Below, in pieces: positions 8,146 to 15,713 of a stretch of 64,000 nt of DNA. Within the stretch, counting starts at the first letter, position 1. Each line of letters begins with the position of its first letter. A program made the position numbers and the translations under genes. Source of the stretch: MM2 sp035460165 (lineage in GTDB: Bacteria; Pseudomonadota; Gammaproteobacteria; Burkholderiales; Methylophilaceae); the NCBI GenBank assembly GCA_035460165.1, contig DATHWW010000016.1, positions 1-64,000 on the forward strand. Reading direction: 5' to 3'. The notes below the pieces were generated by a model that saw nothing but the letters and a program-made list of their open reading frames with translations, was not told the origin of the DNA and ran no database searches.

Positions 8146-9384
8146 TTAATGTGTATGTTCGAAAAGGTCGTGCAGCATCTGGTTGCTCCAGGTGATGGAA
8201 GCTGCTTGCATCTCCATCAAAGTGGGAATCGTGATATTCAGCAATTCTACGATTTCCGCAACCTCTTCGAACTCACCGTTTTCAAGTTTTTCGCAGATGC
8301 GAAGTAACAGGCCGAGATTGCCTGCACGCTGGAGCAAGGCGCGGTGGATATCTTCCACGAGATTAAGATGTTCGATGATGGTTTCCATCGGCATACCCAG
8401 TGCGCAATCCGCCAGTGAAAGCATGCCGGCGACATACGCTTGTTCCGGGGCTACGGTGGCCGAGTTAGCCATCAGCTCCATCAGTCTGGCGCGATGTACG
8501 GCGAGCTCCAGTAGCGAGAGGCAGGATTGCTCGTTTTGCTGCGTGTAAAGCAGCACCTGTAGCCAACGGCTCAACTGGCGGATGCCGAGTATCTGGATAG
8601 CCTGCCGGATCGAACCGATCTTGTGCGACGTATAGAACGCGGGTGAGCTGATCAGGCGCAGCAAGCTATAGGTCAGGCCGGGGTTGCCCTTGAACGCGGC
8701 TTCGATTTCGTCCAGTTCGGCATCACTGCTGACCTTGGACAGCAAGTCGAGGACGACCATTTTCGCAGGGTCCGGGATGCGTCCGCCATGCAGTGTCGGA
8801 TGCGCAAAATAATACCCCTGGAATAAATCGAAACCAGCCTTGAGGCAGGCTTGGTGAATGTCCTCGCTTTCCACTTTTTCCGCCAGCAACTTGCAGGGCC
8901 ATTGCCGGAGGTAAGCGACCAGTTTATCCAGTGCATTCAGGTCGGCGTGCAGTATATCCACCTTGATAATGTCCACGAGATCGAACAGCGGGCACGGATC
9001 GGCATGGAAAATGTAATCGTCGAGTGCAAACTCGTAGCCCAGCGCTTTGAGATCGCGCACGCGAGCAAGGATTTCATCGGTGATTTTGATGTGTTCGAGC
9101 AGCTCTAGCGTCACCTTGTCCCTGGGCAGCAAGGTAATCGAGTCGCTTAGTAGCAGGTCTTCGGCAACGTTGATGAACAGCTTGCGCTTGTCCATCAGCT
9201 CGATCATGCCCAAGTGGCTGCATACATTGATGATGACATTGGCGGTTGCCGTTGTGTCGTCGAAGGCGTTCCCCGCTTCCGGCTGAGCGTCGCGATATAA
9301 CAACTCGATCGCGACGGTATTGCCGTCGACATCGAGTATGGGTTGGTGAGCGAAGCAGTAATCTTTTAGCTGGACGGCTGGCAT
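8146..9384 (-). CDS. EAL-HDOD (YuxH-type) signalling protein
   Basis: A 412-aa cytoplasmic protein with an N-terminal EAL domain (about residues 5-200) and a C-terminal HDOD domain (about 205-390). ATG at 9384 is chosen because the family starts with FAHQPILD; the longer frame runs through the riboswitch. The EAL signature is ELLYR instead of EALLR. Several acidic or metal-site motifs remain (LELLE, DDY, KVDI, LLAEKVE, FQGYYF), so activity on c-di-GMP is uncertain; many YuxH-type proteins are thought to bind rather than hydrolyse it. It is preceded by a c-di-GMP-I riboswitch and followed by algC. Confidence 0.9.
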   Translation of the reverse strand: MPAVQLKDYCFAHQPILDVDGNTVAIELLYRDAQPEAGNAFDDTTATANVIINVCSHLGMIELMDKRKLFINVAEDLLLSDSITLLPRDKVTLELLEHIKITDEILARVRDLKALGYEFALDDYIFHADPCPLFDLVDIIKVDILHADLNALDKLVAYLRQWPCKLLAEKVESEDIHQACLKAGFDLFQGYYFAHPTLHGGRIPDPAKMVVLDLLSKVSSDAELDEIEAAFKGNPGLTYSLLRLISSPAFYTSHKIGSIRQAIQILGIRQLSRWLQVLLYTQQNEQSCLSLLELAVHRARLMELMANSATVAPEQAYVAGMLSLADCALGMPMETIIEHLNLVEDIHRALLQRAGNLGLLLRICEKLENGEFEEVAEIVELLNITIPTLMEMQAASITWSNQMLHDLFEHTH

Positions 9385-9451
9385 GCTGGGTCTTTCGTTA
9401 GTTTTTATTTTTAATGAAAAGAAAACCCGGTTTGTCGATGACGAGAATCGC

Positions 9452-9556
9452 TCCCCGGCAGCCCCGCTGTCCTGCAGTAAAAACACTGCGCTGGACCGGT
9501 TGCTTTGCGCCCCCGCCTTTCGGACGGGTTTACCCTTCAATGCGTGACATTTTGGG
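9452..9556 (-). promoter_or_regulatory. Cyclic di-GMP-I (GEMM-I) riboswitch
   Basis: Read on the minus strand, the leader contains AAAATGTCACGCA (9553-9541), the same 5' strand as in the Vibrio Vc2 aptamer. It continues with GGGTAAACC, a GAAA tetraloop in CCGTCCGAAAGGCGGG, the invariant GCGCAAAGC (9510-9502), CCGG, and a P3 arm ending CAGCGGGGCTGCCGG (9468-9454). These are the P2 tetraloop, tetraloop receptor and ligand-contact positions of GEMM-I. It ends about 68 bases before the EAL-HDOD start. I do not see a clear terminator in the expression platform, so it may act on translation or as an on/off switch of another kind. Confidence 0.9.
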
Positions 9557-9596
9557 TTGTCCGGCCAGGAAGTCAATAGCACCTTGGTCGTGGACG

Positions 9597-10049
9597 CCGC
9601 AGACCTTCGCGCACCTTGAATAAGGCCATCTCCATGGCGCCGGACCGCTGCGCTGTGTTCAATTACGCCCACGTGCCGTGGATGAAGCAGCAGCAGAAAC
9701 TGAGTATTGAAGAAACGCTGCCGCTCAGCTGGAGCAGCGTCTGGAAGTGCAGAAGCTCACGCTGGAAAAGCTGACCGACGTCGTGTATGCGCAGAACGTG
9801 GAAGTACTATCGGAATATCGCGGGGTGGTCGAGACCGGCAAGCTGCCGGTCGAGCGCGGTCAGCGCATTTCGCGCGAGGGCTAGCTGCGGCGCTAAGCCT
9901 TCAGCCAGATTATGTGCGTTCTCGAGCTGGACAAGGCGTCCTTCGACGTGCAATGGGATGTTGATTGCGACAGTCCCTTCGCCGATGCGCTGGAAGATCT
10001 GAAGGAAATGCATGCAGACGGGCTGGTCCTACTCAAGGCCCGTCGTTGA
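9597..10049 (+). pseudogene. hemN: hemN remnant (oxygen-independent coproporphyrinogen III oxidase)
   Basis: Pieces of HemN lie in order in different frames: PQTFAHL (9597-9617), then NKAISMAPDRCAVFNYAHVPWMK from 9619, LEQRLEVQKLTLEKLTDV, VVETGKLPVERGQRISREG ending in a stop near 9884, and SQIMCVLELDKASF...DALEDLKEMHADGLVLLKARR ending at 10049. Intact HemN has PDR-ALYNYAH, ETGKLPVERG and an IMC-ELDK segment spaced by far more residues. The N-terminal radical-SAM CxxxCxxC part is missing, the middle is deleted, and at least three frame changes are needed. A functional copy, if any, must lie elsewhere. Confidence 0.85.
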
Positions 10050-10073
10050 TGCCTCTGCTACGGATGGACGCGT

Positions 10074-10268
10074 TTAATCCGCTTCCGCAATCCAGGCGGC
10101 CTGGATCGCTTCCAGCACTTTCTCTCCGCCGCGGTTATGGTCGTCGTCGAAATCTTCCAGCCCGACCACGAAGTTATGCAGGTCGGTGAAGCGTATCGTG
10201 CGCGGATCGACCTCGGGATGCTGGTCGTAAAGCTCTTCGGCGATCAGTTGTACGTCGGTCCATTTCAT
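10074..10268 (-). CDS. iscX: Fe-S cluster assembly protein IscX
   Basis: Small acidic IscX/YfhJ protein that binds IscS and iron and modulates cluster assembly. The 64-aa product from ATG 10268 (SD GGGAGAGAA) begins MKWTDVQLIAEEL and carries the conserved DPRTIRFTDLH and acidic GLEDFDDD stretches. Usually it ends the isc operon; here it stands alone next to an Old Yellow Enzyme gene, 17 bp behind it on the same strand. A longer in-frame extension upstream is an OYE shadow. Confidence 0.93.
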   Translation of the reverse strand: MKWTDVQLIAEELYDQHPEVDPRTIRFTDLHNFVVGLEDFDDDHNRGGEKVLEAIQAAWIAEAD

Positions 10269-10285
10269 GCGATTTCTCTCCCTGA

Positions 10286-11365
10286 TTATCTTTTTGCTCT
10301 TGCGTATTGGTTCGGCCATACCACATCCGCGCCGAGTTCGCGCGCGGCACGCAGTGGCCAATAAGGATCGCGCAACAGTTCGCGCGCGAGAAAGATGGCG
10401 TCGGCTTCGCCATCGGCCAGTATCCTCTCGGCCTGTTCCGGCTCGGTAATAATACCGACGGCGCCGGTCGCGATGCCGGCTCCCTTGCGCACCCCGGCGG
10501 CGAAAGGCACTTGAAAGCCGGGCCCGGCGGGAATCGTCGCATTCGGCACCATGCCGCCGGTCGAGCAATCGATCAGGTCGATGCCGACTTCCTTCAGCCA
10601 TTGGGCGAATCGGATCGATTGCGCCAGATCCCAACCGGCTATTCCATCTAACTGCGGTACCCAATCCGTTGCCGAGATGCGCACGAATACCGGCCATTGC
10701 GCCGGCCAGAGGTCGCGTATCGTTTTGGCAACGCGCAGCGGCAGGCGGCAGCGATTTTCCAGGCTGCCGCCATATTCGTCGTCGCGCCGATTGGCGAGCG
10801 GCGAGAGGAATTCATTGAGCAGGTAGCCATGCGCGCAATGCACTTCGGCGACTTCGAAACCTGCCGCCAGGGCGCGATAAGCGGCCTCTGCAAAGAGTTC
10901 GACAATGCCATCGATCTCTTCAATGCTCAGCGCGTGCGGCGTGCCGTGCGCCGGGCTGAACGGAATCGCGGACGGCGCGACGGTCTGCCAGCCGCCAGCG
11001 CCCACCGGAATGTACTGGCTGCCTGTCCACGGCTGGGTGCAGGAAGCCTTGCGTCCGGCATGGGCGATCTGGATGCCCGGCACGGCGCCCTGGGCGCGAA
11101 TGAAGTCGGTGATGGGCCGGAATGCAGCGGTGTGCTGATCCGACCAGATGCCGGTGCACCTTGGGGTGATGCGGCCTTCCGGGCAAACGGCGGTGGCTTC
11201 CGCCATGACCAGCGCAGCGCCGCCCACGGCACGGCTGCCGTAATTGACCAAATGCCAGTTGTTAGGCAAGCCGCCATCCGCCGAGTACTGGCACATGGGC
11301 GACACAATGATGCGGTTCTTGAGTTCGAGTTCGCGAAGTTTAAGCGGGCTGAAAAGATGCGCCAT
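10286..11365 (-). CDS. Old Yellow Enzyme family NADH:flavin oxidoreductase (YqjM/NamA-like)
   Basis: FMN-dependent ene-reductase that reduces activated C=C bonds. The 359-aa TIM-barrel protein starts LFSPLKLRELELKNRI, with PMCQYSA near residue 25 (the redox-tuning Cys of the thermophilic-like/YqjM class), HLVNYGSRAVGG, QIAHAGRKAS, EVHCAHGYLLNEFLSP and a C-terminal FMN-phosphate region (GIITEPEQAERIL). The physiological substrate is unknown. It is three bases downstream of fumarase on the same strand and probably co-transcribed with it and iscX. Confidence 0.9.
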   Translation of the reverse strand: MAHLFSPLKLRELELKNRIIVSPMCQYSADGGLPNNWHLVNYGSRAVGGAALVMAEATAVCPEGRITPRCTGIWSDQHTAAFRPITDFIRAQGAVPGIQIAHAGRKASCTQPWTGSQYIPVGAGGWQTVAPSAIPFSPAHGTPHALSIEEIDGIVELFAEAAYRALAAGFEVAEVHCAHGYLLNEFLSPLANRRDDEYGGSLENRCRLPLRVAKTIRDLWPAQWPVFVRISATDWVPQLDGIAGWDLAQSIRFAQWLKEVGIDLIDCSTGGMVPNATIPAGPGFQVPFAAGVRKGAGIATGAVGIITEPEQAERILADGEADAIFLARELLRDPYWPLRAARELGADVVWPNQYARAKR

Positions 11366-11368
11366 CGC

Positions 11369-12886
11369 TTATTCCGTAAATACCGGGATGGTGCCGATCT
11401 TTGCACGCCATTCCAATGGTCCGCTGGTATGTACCGAATGGCCTTCGGTATCGACGGCAACGGTGACCGGCATGTCTTCCACATCGAATTCGTAGATGGC
11501 TTCCATGCCGAGCTCAGCGAAGGCGACGACGCGCGCGGATTTGATCGCTTTGGAAACCAGGTAAGCCGCGCCGCCGACAGCGATCAGGTAGACCGATTTG
11601 TGGCGGCGGATGGAGTCGATGGTGGCTTCGCCGCGCTCGGCCTTGCCTATCATGCCGAGCAGACCGGTATGTTCCAGCATGAAGTCGGTGTAGCGGTCCA
11701 TGCGGGTGGCGGTGGTCGGGCCGGCGGGGCCGACCGCTTCGTCGCGCACCGGATCGACCGGACCGACGTAATAGATAAAACGGTTGCGGAAATCGACCGG
11801 CATCGCCTCGCCGCGCGCGGCCATTTCCGATAGGCGCTTGTGCGCGACGTCGCGGCCGGTCAGCAGTTTGCCGGAGAGCAGCAGTTTCTCTCCGGGCTGC
11901 CATTGCGCGATGTCGGCCGGCGTCAGTTGGTCGAGGTTCACACGGCGCATGGGTTCGCCGGCATCCAGTGCGATCTGCGGCCAGTCTGCGAGTTTCGGCG
12001 CGGGCAAATGCGCCGGGCCGCTGCCGTCCAGCGTGAAGTGCACGTGGCGTGTGGCGGCGCAGTTGGGGATTAGCGCGACCGGCAGCGAAGTGGCGTGCGT
12101 CGGGTAATCCAATACCTTGACATCCAGCACCGTAGTCAGTCCGCCCAGCCCTTGCGCGCCGATGCCGAGGCGATTGACCTTCTCAAAGAGCTCCAGCCGC
12201 AATTCCTCGGCGCGATTCTGCGCGCCGCGCGCCTTCAGCTCCTGGATGTCGATGGGCGCCATCAGCGACTCCTTGGCGAGCAGCGTGGCTTTTTCCGCGG
12301 TGCCGCCGATGCCGATACCGAGTACGCCGGGTGGACACCAACCGGCGCCCATCTTGGGCACGGTTTCCAGCACCCATTGCACGATGTCGTCGGAGGGCTC
12401 CAGCATCGCGAGCTGGGCCTTGTTTTCCGAGCCGCCGCCTTTGGCCGCAATACGGATATCCACTTTATCGCCCGGCACCAGTTCGACGTGCACGATGGAC
12501 GGAGTATTGTCGCGCGTATTTCTGCGGTTGCCTGCCGGGTCGGCCACGATGGAGGCGCGCAGCACATTGTCCGGATGGCGGTAGGCACGGCGCACGCCTT
12601 CATCGACCATGTCCTGCAGGCTCTTGTCGGTATCCCAATTCACCCGCATGCCGACCTTGACGAAGGCGATGACGATGCCGGTGTCCTGGCATAGCGGGCG
12701 CTGGCCTTCGGCGCACAGGTAGGAGTTCACCAGTATCTGCGCGATGGCATCGCGCGCGGCGGGCGATGGCTCGCGCTGCCACGCGGCATGCATCGCTTGC
12801 AGAAAGTCGGGCGAGTGATAGTAGGAGATGTATTGCAGGGCGTCGGCGATGCTGTCGACGAAGTCCTGTTCGCGGATAAAGTTCAT
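11369..12886 (-). CDS. fumA: Fumarate hydratase, class I (Fe-S)
   Basis: Oxygen-sensitive 4Fe-4S fumarase of the TCA cycle. ATG at 12886 gives 505 aa starting MNFIREQDFVDSIADALQYISYYH, the standard start of this family; the frame extends 45 codons upstream through the promoter and sRNA. Visible motifs are LCQDTGIVIAFVKVG (cluster Cys), GAGWCPPGVLGIGIGGTAEKA and the C-terminal beta-domain (AHKRLSEMAARGE, YYVGPVDPV, VAVDTEGHSVHTSGP). A perfect TATAAT (12919-12914) lies 27 bp before the start, downstream of the sRNA terminator, so the gene probably has its own promoter. Confidence 0.94.
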   Translation of the reverse strand: MNFIREQDFVDSIADALQYISYYHSPDFLQAMHAAWQREPSPAARDAIAQILVNSYLCAEGQRPLCQDTGIVIAFVKVGMRVNWDTDKSLQDMVDEGVRRAYRHPDNVLRASIVADPAGNRRNTRDNTPSIVHVELVPGDKVDIRIAAKGGGSENKAQLAMLEPSDDIVQWVLETVPKMGAGWCPPGVLGIGIGGTAEKATLLAKESLMAPIDIQELKARGAQNRAEELRLELFEKVNRLGIGAQGLGGLTTVLDVKVLDYPTHATSLPVALIPNCAATRHVHFTLDGSGPAHLPAPKLADWPQIALDAGEPMRRVNLDQLTPADIAQWQPGEKLLLSGKLLTGRDVAHKRLSEMAARGEAMPVDFRNRFIYYVGPVDPVRDEAVGPAGPTTATRMDRYTDFMLEHTGLLGMIGKAERGEATIDSIRRHKSVYLIAVGGAAYLVSKAIKSARVVAFAELGMEAIYEFDVEDMPVTVAVDTEGHSVHTSGPLEWRAKIGTIPVFTE

Positions 12887-12913
12887 GCTGGAGGCCGCTG
12901 GATCAATTTCAGG

Positions 12914-12919
12914 ATTATA
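12914..12919 (-). promoter_or_regulatory. -10 box of the fumarase promoter
   Basis: A perfect TATAAT on the minus strand, 27 bases before the fumarase ATG. No good -35 lies 16-18 bases upstream; that stretch is the T-run of the sRNA terminator. The promoter may need an activator or rely on flanking GC-rich sequence. Confidence 0.5.
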
Positions 12920-12932
12920 GCGCGCGGGAGGC

Positions 12933-13006
12933 AAAAAAAGACCCGTCAGGTGTTGTGTTGTTATGTCCTGACGGGGCTGGGAGGGTACGATGGAGAGATC
13001 GCTTGT
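12933..13006 (-). ncRNA. Predicted small RNA with sigma-54 promoter
   Basis: A sigma-54 promoter (13032-13017) predicts a start at A13006. The transcript would be about 74 nt and end in a strong intrinsic terminator: a 9-bp perfect stem (12975-12967 with 12950-12942), a 16-nt AC-rich loop and seven T. The single-stranded 5' half contains CUCUCC and CCCUCCC, possible anti-Shine-Dalgarno pairing motifs. There is no ORF with a start and SD inside. It could also be an attenuated leader of the fumarase gene, but the fumarase -10 box lies after the terminator. Not recognised as a known family. Confidence 0.6.
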
Positions 13007-13016
13007 CTGGAAAGCT

Positions 13017-13032
13017 TGCAAGCGATGTGCCA
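13017..13032 (-). promoter_or_regulatory. Sigma-54 promoter of the predicted sRNA
   Basis: The minus strand reads TGGCACATCGCTTGCA, matching TGGCACG-N4-TTGCW with one difference and exact GG-N10-GC spacing. Upstream, at about -100, are overlapping palindromes (CCAGC-CGC-GCTGG at 13096-13108 and GGTTG-AAAA-CAACC at 13107-13120), plausible enhancer sites. AT-rich sequence in between could bind IHF. No GlrR-type TGTC-N10-GACA is present. Confidence 0.65.
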
Positions 13033-13197
13033 GCGATTATTCTTTAATTAAAACAATTGGTTGGGTTGGGTGTGGTTTTTGGTTGCTGGTTACTCCCAGC
13101 CGCGCTGGTTGAAAACAACCGCCTAGACGGTCCGGGATGCGGGTGGAGGGCTTAACATGCTAGAATTGCACCATTTTTTGCACCCGGAAATCGACCC

Positions 13198-14445
13198 ATG
13201 TTCAGCTACTCCCAAACCCTCAACTCGTGTGACCCGGAACTCTGGCAAGCCATCGAAGGCGAGCGCCAGCGCCAGGAGCATCACATCGAGCTGATCGCCT
13301 CCGAAAACTACACCAGCCCGGCCGTCATGCAGGCACAGGGCTCGCAACTGACCAACAAGTACGCCGAAGGCTATCCGGGCAAGCGTTTCTACGGCGGTTG
13401 CGAGTATGTTGACCAGATCGAGCAAATCGCGATCGACCGCGTGAAAAAGCTGTTTGGCGCCGAGTACGCCAACGTGCAGCCACACTCCGGCTCGCAAGCC
13501 AACCAGGCGGTGTATTTCTCCATCCTCAAGCCGGGCGACACGGTGATGGGCATGAACCTGGGCCATGGCGGCCACCTGACGCACGGCTCCCCGGCCAACC
13601 TCTCCGGCAAGCTGTTCAATATCGTCGCCTACGGCGTAAACGACAAGGAAGAGATCGACTACGACGACATGGAGCGCGTGGCGATCGAGAAGCAACCCAA
13701 GCTGCTGATCGGCGGCGCATCCGCTTACGCATTACGCTTCGACTGGGCGCGCATGGCGGAAATCGCCAAGAAGGTCGGTGCCTACTTCATGGTCGACATG
13801 GCGCATTACTCGGGCCTGATCGCTGCGGGGGTCTATCCGAATCCGGTGCCGCATGCCGACTTCGTCACCTCCACCACCCACAAGACGCTGCGCGGCCCGC
13901 GTGGCGGCATCATCCTGGCCAAGGCGGAATACGAGAAATCGATCAACTCCAATGTGTTCCCGTCGCTGCAAGGCGGCCCGCTGATGCATGTGATCGCCGG
14001 CAAGGCGGTGGCGTTTGCGGAAGCGATGACGCCCGAATTCAAGGTGTATCAGGAGCAAGTGCTGAAGAACGCCAGCGCGATGGCGCAAACCTTGGCCGAG
14101 CGCGGCGTGCGCATCATCTCCGGCCGTACAGAATCGCATATGTTCCTGGTCGATCTGCGTCCCAAGGGCCTGACCGGCAAGGCCGCCGACGCCGCGCTGG
14201 GCCTGGCGGACATCACCGTCAACAAGAACGCGATTCCGAACGATCCGGAAAGCCCGTTCGTTACCTCCGGCATCCGCATCGGCTCGCCGGCGATCACCAC
14301 GCGCGGCTTCAAGGAAGAAGAAGCGCGCCAGGTGGCGCATTTCATCGCCGACGTGTTGGACGCGCCGACCGACGAGGCCAAGATCGCTGCTGTGCGCGAC
14401 AAGGTACACGCGCTGACGGCACGCTTCCCGGTTTACGGAGCTTAA
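13198..14445 (+). CDS. glyA: Serine hydroxymethyltransferase
   Basis: PLP enzyme converting serine and tetrahydrofolate to glycine and 5,10-methylene-THF, the main one-carbon source. The 415-aa protein is standard length, with LIASENYTSPAV, the NKYAEGYPGKRFYGGCEYVD substrate loop, and STTHKTLRGPRGG with the PLP lysine at 229. An extended -10 (TGCTAGAAT, 13158-13166) lies just upstream. Thymidylate synthase and DHFR of the same folate cycle are at 53.3 and 59.2 kb. The 310 bp before it hold the fumarase promoter and the predicted sRNA, on the opposite strand. Confidence 0.96.
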   Translation: MFSYSQTLNSCDPELWQAIEGERQRQEHHIELIASENYTSPAVMQAQGSQLTNKYAEGYPGKRFYGGCEYVDQIEQIAIDRVKKLFGAEYANVQPHSGSQANQAVYFSILKPGDTVMGMNLGHGGHLTHGSPANLSGKLFNIVAYGVNDKEEIDYDDMERVAIEKQPKLLIGGASAYALRFDWARMAEIAKKVGAYFMVDMAHYSGLIAAGVYPNPVPHADFVTSTTHKTLRGPRGGIILAKAEYEKSINSNVFPSLQGGPLMHVIAGKAVAFAEAMTPEFKVYQEQVLKNASAMAQTLAERGVRIISGRTESHMFLVDLRPKGLTGKAADAALGLADITVNKNAIPNDPESPFVTSGIRIGSPAITTRGFKEEEARQVAHFIADVLDAPTDEAKIAAVRDKVHALTARFPVYGA

Positions 14446-14543
14446 GACGTGCTTCCGAATGCTTCAGCAAGCAAGCGATTTGGCTTTAGGCAGGCCGCAA
14501 CGACGCATGCAGTCGAAGCGCGCCACTTGATGGAGTATTCGGA

Positions 14544-15026
14544 ATGAAATGTCCGTTCTGCGGTGCGGACGATACCCAGGTCATTGACTCTCGCGTCAAT
14601 GACGAAGGTGACACTATCCGTCGCCGTCGGCGTTGCGCTTCCTGCGAGAAGCGTTTTACCACCTACGAAAAAGCGGAACTGCACATGCCGCAGGTGGTCA
14701 AGCAAAATGGGACGCGCGAGGAGTTTTCGCGCGACAAGTTGCGGCTGTCGTTCACGCGGCCGCTGCACAAGCGTCCGGTGTCCATGGAACTGGTGGACCG
14801 CGCGGTCGATAACATCATGCAGAAGATCCTCGGCCGCGGCGAACGCGAAATCCAGTCGCGCGAGCTAGGCGAGGCGGTGATGCAGGAGCTGCGCCTGTTG
14901 GACAAAGTGGCTTATATCCGTTTCGCATCGATTTACCGTAGCTTCCAGGATGTGGACGATTTCCACGATGTGATTCGCGACCTGGACACTACCCCCCGGC
15001 GCAGTACCGACAAAACGGAGAAATAG
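14544..15026 (+). CDS. nrdR: Transcriptional repressor NrdR
   Basis: NrdR represses ribonucleotide reductase genes in response to ATP/dATP. The 160-aa protein has a zinc ribbon with Cys3, Cys6, Cys31 and Cys34, then an ATP-cone domain (about 49-139; VVKQNGTREEFSRDKLRLS, DKVAYIRFASIYRSF). It lies 98 bp after glyA, a common neighbour in betaproteobacteria, with ribD shortly downstream. The TAG stop at 15024-15026 is the first base of a large palindromic element. Confidence 0.95.
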   Translation: MKCPFCGADDTQVIDSRVNDEGDTIRRRRRCASCEKRFTTYEKAELHMPQVVKQNGTREEFSRDKLRLSFTRPLHKRPVSMELVDRAVDNIMQKILGRGEREIQSRELGEAVMQELRLLDKVAYIRFASIYRSFQDVDDFHDVIRDLDTTPRRSTDKTEK

Positions 15027-15292
15027 GGCGTGCTCACTTTAATTTCACGACTGCGTTGCTGCAAGAAAGCGATGGATGCAAGGCGCGGAGTGCGGCGAAT
15101 GGTCATTCCATTCGCAAGCTTCGCAACGCCGCAGACACGCTTTCTTGCAGCAACCCTTTGGGACGGGGGCGATTTGGGCGCTCTCCTTTGTCGCAAGCCG
15201 CTTGTTGTGAGCGGCACAACCGCGCGTCTTGCTTCGCGGAGGGCATCCCAAATCGCCCCCGTCGCAGACGCGAAATTAATGTGAGCACGCCC
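15026..15292 (+). repeat. Three-armed palindromic element A
   Basis: An 18-bp outer inverted repeat (15026-15037 and 15041-15046 pairing with 15281-15292 and 15272-15277) encloses two arms. Arm 1 is a perfect 17-bp inverted repeat (15055-15071 with 15138-15154) around a 66-nt module (15072-15137). Arm 2 is another perfect 17-bp inverted repeat (15162-15178 with 15247-15263) around a 68-nt module (15179-15246) related to the first but reversed. Each module holds its own small hairpin. The modules resemble those of the element at 31820-32086, whereas the stems do not. It starts at the nrdR stop and reaches into the start of the next gene. Confidence 0.9.
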
Positions 15293-15682
15293 AACGTGGA
15301 AGAAAAGCCGCAAAAGCTACTGACGGGTCTTGCCATTGCATTTGCGGTTTTCACCTTGCTGGTGACCATCGTTTTCTTTGGCTGGTGGGCATTCAAGGAG
15401 CGCCTGGTGTTCGGCGACGAGCCTTTCGACGCGGTGGTCTGGATGAATCCTCAGCCGGCGCACCCGTGCGAGCGCGGCGACATGGTGCTGGACATCAAAC
15501 GCCGCCTGCTCAAGCCGGGCATGACCAAATCCGAAGTGATGATGCAGTTGGGGCGCCCGTCATGGGAGGAGCCCACCCAGATCGAATACGACCTTGGCGT
15601 TTGCCTGTGGGTCGTCCATGGCCTGCGTTTGTATTTCGACCAGCAGGAGCGGTTGGTGCATAGCGCCATCGTGCAGCACTAG
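15281..15682 (+). CDS. Membrane-anchored protein with BamE/SmpA-like domain
   Basis: Function not known. GTG at 15281 gives 133 aa; GTG at 15296 is an alternative, and neither has a good SD. The start lies within the right arm of element A, so the element may have replaced the native leader. One membrane helix (about residues 15-38: LLTGLAIAFAVFTLLVTIVFF) is followed by an exported domain with LKPGMTKSEVMMQLGRPS, the G-x-T/S-x-x-E-V-x-x-x-L-G-x-P pattern of SmpA/BamE folds. It precedes ribD by 31 bp. The frame's upstream extension through element A is not credible. Confidence 0.65.
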   Translation: MSTPNVEEKPQKLLTGLAIAFAVFTLLVTIVFFGWWAFKERLVFGDEPFDAVVWMNPQPAHPCERGDMVLDIKRRLLKPGMTKSEVMMQLGRPSWEEPTQIEYDLGVCLWVVHGLRLYFDQQERLVHSAIVQH

Positions 15683-15713
15683 CCCGGCTTCTGGTCGCAA
15701 CATTCCCGATCCC

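Noticed and set aside
9385..9672. N-terminal extension of the EAL-HDOD frame
   Set aside because: It runs through the c-di-GMP riboswitch and does not match the family; ATG 9384 fits the EAL N-terminus.
12887..13021. 45-codon extension of fumarase
   Set aside because: It covers a TATAAT box, a terminator hairpin and the sRNA candidate; the family starts at ATG 12886.
13167..13182. NtrC site near the sRNA promoter
   Set aside because: Half-sites TGCA and GGTGCA are present, but the spacing is one base shorter than the NtrC dyad; kept only as a weak candidate.
15026..15292. Element A as a transposon or IS
   Set aside because: No transposase, no flanking direct duplication; the structure is nested palindromes.
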